A stretch of 64,000 nucleotides of DNA, from the NCBI GenBank assembly GCA_033030425.1, contig JAUFSD010000001.1, forward strand, positions 3,348,001 through 3,412,000, written 5' to 3'. Shown piece by piece: positions 59,227-64,000 of this stretch. The notes below the pieces were generated by a model, which was not told where the DNA came from, did not search any database, and was given only the letters and a program-made list of their open reading frames with translations. The translations under genes and the position numbers were made by a program. The DNA is from Verpa conica (lineage: Eukaryota > Ascomycota > Pezizomycetes > Pezizales > Morchellaceae). Numbering within the stretch: position 1 is the stretch's first letter; each line of letters begins with the position of its first letter.

Positions 59227-61320
59227 CCAACATCTAACTTTATTGGGTACGAGGGCTGTATCACAAAAATGAATCTATGCTGTGTACCTAAAGCCCTTAT
59301 CAGGCCGAGTAAAGAGCCTGTCCTTCATACAAACCTCGGCCTAGTGTGGTTATCCTGCAGTACACACCTTATCTCTCGACCTCTTCTATAAGTGTGTTAT
59401 AGGTTAAAGATGCTAGGCACATGCACCAAACAAGTACATGTAGTTTTCTGTCTTCATGACAAGATATTATTGGTGATAGCAGAGCTCAAACATCCCCTGG
59501 GCTATCACCCCCCCCCCCCCCCATTACCATCATATCATTCCTTCCCAAGCTCTTTTTTTAATTTTAATCATAACTACATGTATGATATATCCTGAGCTAC
59601 TCTTGACGCCATAACCACGGTTGCATGCGCAATTTTTATACCTAGAAACGAATAGTTACATGATTGAATAAAAAAAATTTTGAGCTACTTTTAGTTTCAG
59701 AATAATCTATACACAATTAAATTTAAGTAATTGGTGTATACATAAAATATTTTCTAAAAGAGAGAGACAAGGGCTTAACCCTTAGCAGGATTGAGTCTTG
59801 TAGATGCTCCTCTAGCCCCTATATATACGTGCCCTTAGTAGACTAGTCACCTAAATAATATGTCTCGGCACACTATATCTATTCGATACCTATATGTACT
59901 ACAATAAAGTTCAGAGGATCGAGTGCTAATCTATGATGTGGGCGCTTCTGCTAGAAAAAAAAAAAACTAGATCAATATTTTAGCCAAATATAAGTATTAT
60001 AGTTGAGAGAGGGGTATATAAGGTTTAGGGACCAATGTGAATAGAAGTACATGCAGGAGGCCAAGCTTCTACACTACGTTTGGTAGATAACTTATCGGTG
60101 CGATGCTTATCGGTACTTTTGAGAAAGCCTAGAAAAGCAAATAAAGGTCGCGAAATTGACATCGAACGTTGTTAAAAGAACAGCCGAATGGGTATACAAG
60201 GTGCATGCATATACTCTTATGTATGTTCTACTTTGGAAGGATGTGAGACACTCGCATAGGCTTCCATCGCCTGAACGGGACGAAGGCTGCAAGTTAACAA
60301 GCTAGGCCTGGCAAGGAGGGTACAGGGCAGTTTAAGTGATGATGACATTAAAGTATTATAGTGCTTCTTACAAGATTTTTGGGGCTCTTAGCGACCGTTA
60401 CCTTAGTGGGGGGTGTGTGGCATTCAAGGGACAGAGATAAGTTTTTCCCTCAGAGGCTTAAAAGGGACTGTCCTCGTGGCTAATTGTATGGTACAGCTAA
60501 TTTATAAGCCCAAATCATCCTAAAGGGCGTAACCGAGAATGAGTTGGGGGACTGAATCTGGATGGATCTGGGGGGTTGAGGGTGCCGGGGCCAATCGGAC
60601 GGAGATTAGCTGCTCGTTGGAGGGTGAGGGAGGGAAAAAAAACACGGTGGCGGGCAAACAGCCGGGGCAACCAGAGGCGCGAGTGCAGTTTAGAGATTTA
60701 CCCTGGTGAGGAATTCGTTCATTCCCCCGTTTATCGCCCAAACGTCCCGTCTTTTCCTCTGTACTGTAACCTCCTGCTCATTGCCGCCCGCTGTCGTGTA
60801 GTGCGCGACGACCTCATCGCCGCGCACCCTCAACCTCTCCCCCGACTCTCCTCCTCTCTTTCTCGGTAGCTAGCCCTCGCTGTCGTTTGTGTCTCTCCTT
60901 TCGCTGCCTCGTGGTAAGTCCAAGTCGTATCCTCCCACCCACCCCCGTTATGTACACATTACATACATGATAATAATACATACATGTACCTATCAAATTA
61001 CATGTATCTTGGTCTTCGTGTTCCCCCTCACCCCTGTCTCCCCTCCCGAGATTCGCTCTGTTTCTTGTCTATGCCCAAGAGTCTTGGGTTGGCGTAGGTA
61101 GTGGTCGATCTTTTTGGTCGTGGAGAAACGCTGACGACGTCGTCGGTCACTCATTAACTTTAATCTTTCTCTACATAGCTCTTGGGGCAACGATATCTCG
61201 CTCTCTTCTTACAATTTATCCCTCCCGGCTACAAACCTCATCTACCTAGAATATTCCTAGCTTCGGAAAAATCATTCGTTAACCCCCCAACGGAACCGGT
61301 TTCGAGCATTCAAGCCATTG
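59227..61320. other. long intergenic region upstream of BST1
   Basis: 2.1 kb. It contains a 15-C tract (59508-59522) and AT-rich sequence. No gene was seen. In the last 400 bp a GTAAGT donor at 60914 and a CTACATAG acceptor ending 61178 could bound a 5' leader intron of BST1. Confidence 0.5.
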
Positions 61321-64000
61321 ATGCGGAGTCGACGCTCTTCGAGAGATTCGAGACCCTCAATCACTGCCGAAGACGGTGAAGATAGCGAGGCCTCACCAGT
61401 GGAAGGGAATGAGGAATGTCAATTTTCTTCTGCTTTGAACATCCAGGACCGAGGTGAAGAGACAAAGATAGTACATCATTCTCCTACAAAACTCCACTGG
61501 GCTCCACCGCGGGATCGGAGTCGGGATCGAGATCGGGAACCTCTAAACGCGGCACAAACACCGACAAAGGAAGGGATGGAAGATACACGGAATTATAAGC
61601 CATCACGGCCGCGGTCGGCGTGGATATGTTCCTTATCGACTCTGGGCGTCACGCTACTTTCGGCATTTGTTCTCTGGGCTACCGTAACATCTTTTAGGGA
61701 CCGACAATGTGACTCTAAGGGGTGCCGCATGCCACGCATGTCGCCTGTTTATATCCGGGAGAAGGATTTTGACACGGAACACACTCGGTTTGCTAGTAAA
61801 TACAGTCTCTACTTGTACCGGGAGCATAATGTGGATATCGATTATCCGGTAAGTTCCTCCTTTTCCTTATGCACTTCCAGATCTTCCTTGACGTTTCCGT
61901 GTTGGCTCTGTGAAGGATCTTTGGCCTATATTGGACGCAAGAAGCGAGTTTGCAAAGAAAAATGGGCGACCTGATACATATGATCCCTTCACAATTGACT
62001 GCTCGCGGTCACAAGTTGTTCCAAGTCATTTGCTGAGATGCTTGCAGCCCAAGGGCGTGCCAGTACTCTTTATTCCGGGAAACGCCGGCAGCTATAAGCA
62101 AGTACGACCAATAGCCGCTGAAGCTGCCCGGACTTTCAAGGAAGCCGCAGCTAAGGACGAAAATTTGATGAAACTCGGGCAACGCGGCCTTGATTTTTTT
62201 ACCGTCGATTTCAACGAAGATATAACTGCATTCCACGGTCAAACAATGCTCGACCAAGCCGAATATTTGAATGAAGCTGTTGCTTATATTCTCTCACTCT
62301 ATCACGATTCTCGAAAAGCCACAATGGATTCAGATCTCCCGGATCCGAGCTCAGTAATAATATTCGGTCATTCGATGGGAGGAATAGTCGCCCGTACTAT
62401 GTTGATCATGCCAAATTATCAATCTAACTCCATCAACACTATCATCACCATGTCAGCCCCCCATGCACGACCGCCTGTGTCTTTCGACAAGCAAATAGTA
62501 CAAACGTATGACGATATAAATAACTATTGGCGGAAATCCTTCTCAGAAAAATGGGCAAACAATAACCCTCTATGGCACGTCACTCTGGTTTCCATTGCTG
62601 GTGGAGGTTTGGATACTGTTGTACCTTCAGACTATGCCAGTATTTCTTCGTTAGTCCCAGAGACTCATGGCTTCACGGTTTTCACATCGTCAATGCCAAA
62701 TGTTTGGGTTGGGGTAGATCATCTGGCGATTCTTTGGTGTGATCAACTTATGAAAGTTGTTGCAAGATCTATGCTGGATATCATTGATGTAAAAAGGCCG
62801 GGCCAGACCAAGCCTCGAGCAGAAAGGATGCGTTTATTTAAGAAGTGGTATCTAACTGGCATGGAATCTGTAGTTGAAAAAACTCTACCTCAAAAAGGTT
62901 TGATATCTATTTATCGGTATTTTTCTGGATTGGTCGCTAATTTGAGTAGAGCCTACTACCTTACTGACTCTTGAAGACAATTCGCCCTCAATCACTGCTC
63001 TTGGGCAAAGACTTGTTTTGCGCCAACTTGGTGAATCTCAAAAACCTCGTGCATATTTGATACCTGTGCCACCATCTCGTGGGATTGGGAGTACAAATTT
63101 TACACTATTGACGGATCAAAAACTAGATGGTGCTCGGGATTCAAAGTTAGAGGTTTTGTTTTGCAGTGTTTTTCCTCTTCAAGCTGGACAAACGGCAGCA
63201 ATATTCTCTATGAATATGGATTTATCTGGAGACAGTTCTGGATCAACACGCCTTGCATGCAAAAATGCTGTTGATGATGTCATTCAAATACCTGCATCTT
63301 ACCGGAACTCAAAACACTCATTTGACTTAACCCAGCCATTTTCATCTTTGCAATATGATCTTGAGGATCTCGCTGAGCACCAATTTGTGGCTGTAATTGA
63401 CAAGGCTAGTAGATTATCACAAGGTTGGGTAATTGCAGAATTTGTCGAGAAGAAGGACTCGAGTATTCAGTCAAACATTAGTTTGCGTGGGTTGTTATTG
63501 GATGGAGTGCGAACATCGTTGCCAGCCGAACGTCCTATTGTGACCGAACTTCATATCCCTGTAATGCACAGCAGCCTTCTGACATACAAGCTAAATGTGG
63601 GTATCCAATCTTGTGGAGAAGACAGCCAACTCTTTACCCCATTAGTACGCCAGTACCTTGTGGATCCGCACGAATCAAAATACTTCATCAATGTGCATAC
63701 AGCCGACATAAGCCTCCATGGGACAGCACCTTTTATACCCTCAGCACTTCGCCCAAATAACAAGAGAGGGCTGTCATTGCAATTTTGGACCGACCCAACC
63801 TGCAACTCAACCATAGATGTATCAGTCCAATTTGATTTTGTCGGAAGCCTGGGGAAACTTGTTATGCGATATAGAACGGTATTTGCGGCATTCCCTATGC
63901 TCGTGGTAGCTCTTGTTCTTAGAATACAATTCGCTGAATACGATAATGGCGGTATGTTCTCCCACCCTTTGATTTTGCAGGACTTGTTACTAATGTAACA
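61321..64000 (+). CDS. bst1: GPI inositol-deacylase Bst1/PGAP1 (3' end cut by window)
   Basis: ER membrane lipase that removes the acyl chain from inositol of GPI anchors, aiding cargo exit from the ER. Exons 61321-61848, 62048-62897, 62950-63951 and 63981 onward are in phase; the gene continues past the window. A disordered Ser/Arg N-terminus precedes a membrane span (about residues 101-122, WICSLSTLGVTLLSAF). HTRFASKYSLYLYRE follows. The alpha/beta hydrolase has the oxyanion segment GVPVLFIPGNAGSYKQVR and the nucleophile motif IIFGHSMGGIVART; a His candidate is VGVDHLAILWCDQ. QKPRAYLIPVP belongs to the lumenal beta-rich part. The second junction (to 62048) is chosen because it gives DYP|PKGVPVLF; the ORF is open further upstream, so extra residues there are possible. 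Confidence 0.9.

Noticed and set aside
61849..62047. In-frame open stretch upstream of the second BST1 exon, possibly coding
   Set aside because: The first exon ends at a strong GTAAGT, and joining to CAG/CCC at 62048 gives the expected PKGVPVLF; the stretch is treated as intron, with some uncertainty.

Overview
The window is nuclear DNA of a filamentous ascomycete (Pezizomycotina). Almost every gene is split by short introns, mostly 50-90 bp, with GT...AG ends and CTAAC/CTAAT-like branch sites. The gene set is fungal: a TRAPPII subunit Trs65, an AreB-type GATA factor, Rrn7, Rrg7, and a Helo-like/NACHT/ankyrin NLR. I cannot name the genus; the intron style and abundance of small transposons would suit an early-diverging class such as Pezizomycetes, but that is a guess. 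No tRNA, rRNA, CRISPR or bacterial-type operon was found.

I reconstructed 19 protein genes by joining exons so that splice phases agree and conserved motifs run through. From left to right: ZUP1-like deubiquitinase (-), Emp47/ERGIC-53 lectin (-), NLR (-), PRP40 (-), TRS65 (+), IPI3 (-), UTP22 (+), YKT6 (+), SEC63 (-), FAN1 (+), a CNNM/Mam3 membrane protein (-), a nodulin-like MFS transporter (+), AreB-type GATA factor (-), LSB6 PI4-kinase (+), an unrecognised AT-hook protein (+), RRN7 (-), eIF5A (-), RRG7 (+) and BST1 (+, cut by the window end). Most are housekeeping genes for secretion (EMP47, TRS65, YKT6, SEC63, BST1, LSB6), ribosome production (IPI3, UTP22, RRN7, eIF5A), splicing (PRP40) and DNA repair (FAN1). 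The IPI3/UTP22 pair is divergent across 247 bp, so two ribosome-assembly genes may share a promoter.

The accessory parts are the NLR locus (about 5-12 kb) and four gene-poor stretches (24.2-27.5, 28.4-31.1, 40.1-41.4 and 51.5-53.2 kb). They hold at least ten small non-autonomous inverted-repeat elements, nearly all flanked by TA as expected for Tc1/mariner-type mobilisation. One has long, internally folded ends, and one is bracketed by a 16-bp direct repeat. No transposase gene is visible.

The most unusual points are: an NLR whose Walker A loop sits on a 25-nt exon and whose C-terminus has two competing forms; a FAN1 gene that needs a 29-nt intron (or is broken) to reach its nuclease domain; microexons of 14 and 16 nt in membrane-protein genes; and the diversity of inverted-repeat elements. 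I did not find a clearly new multi-gene system.
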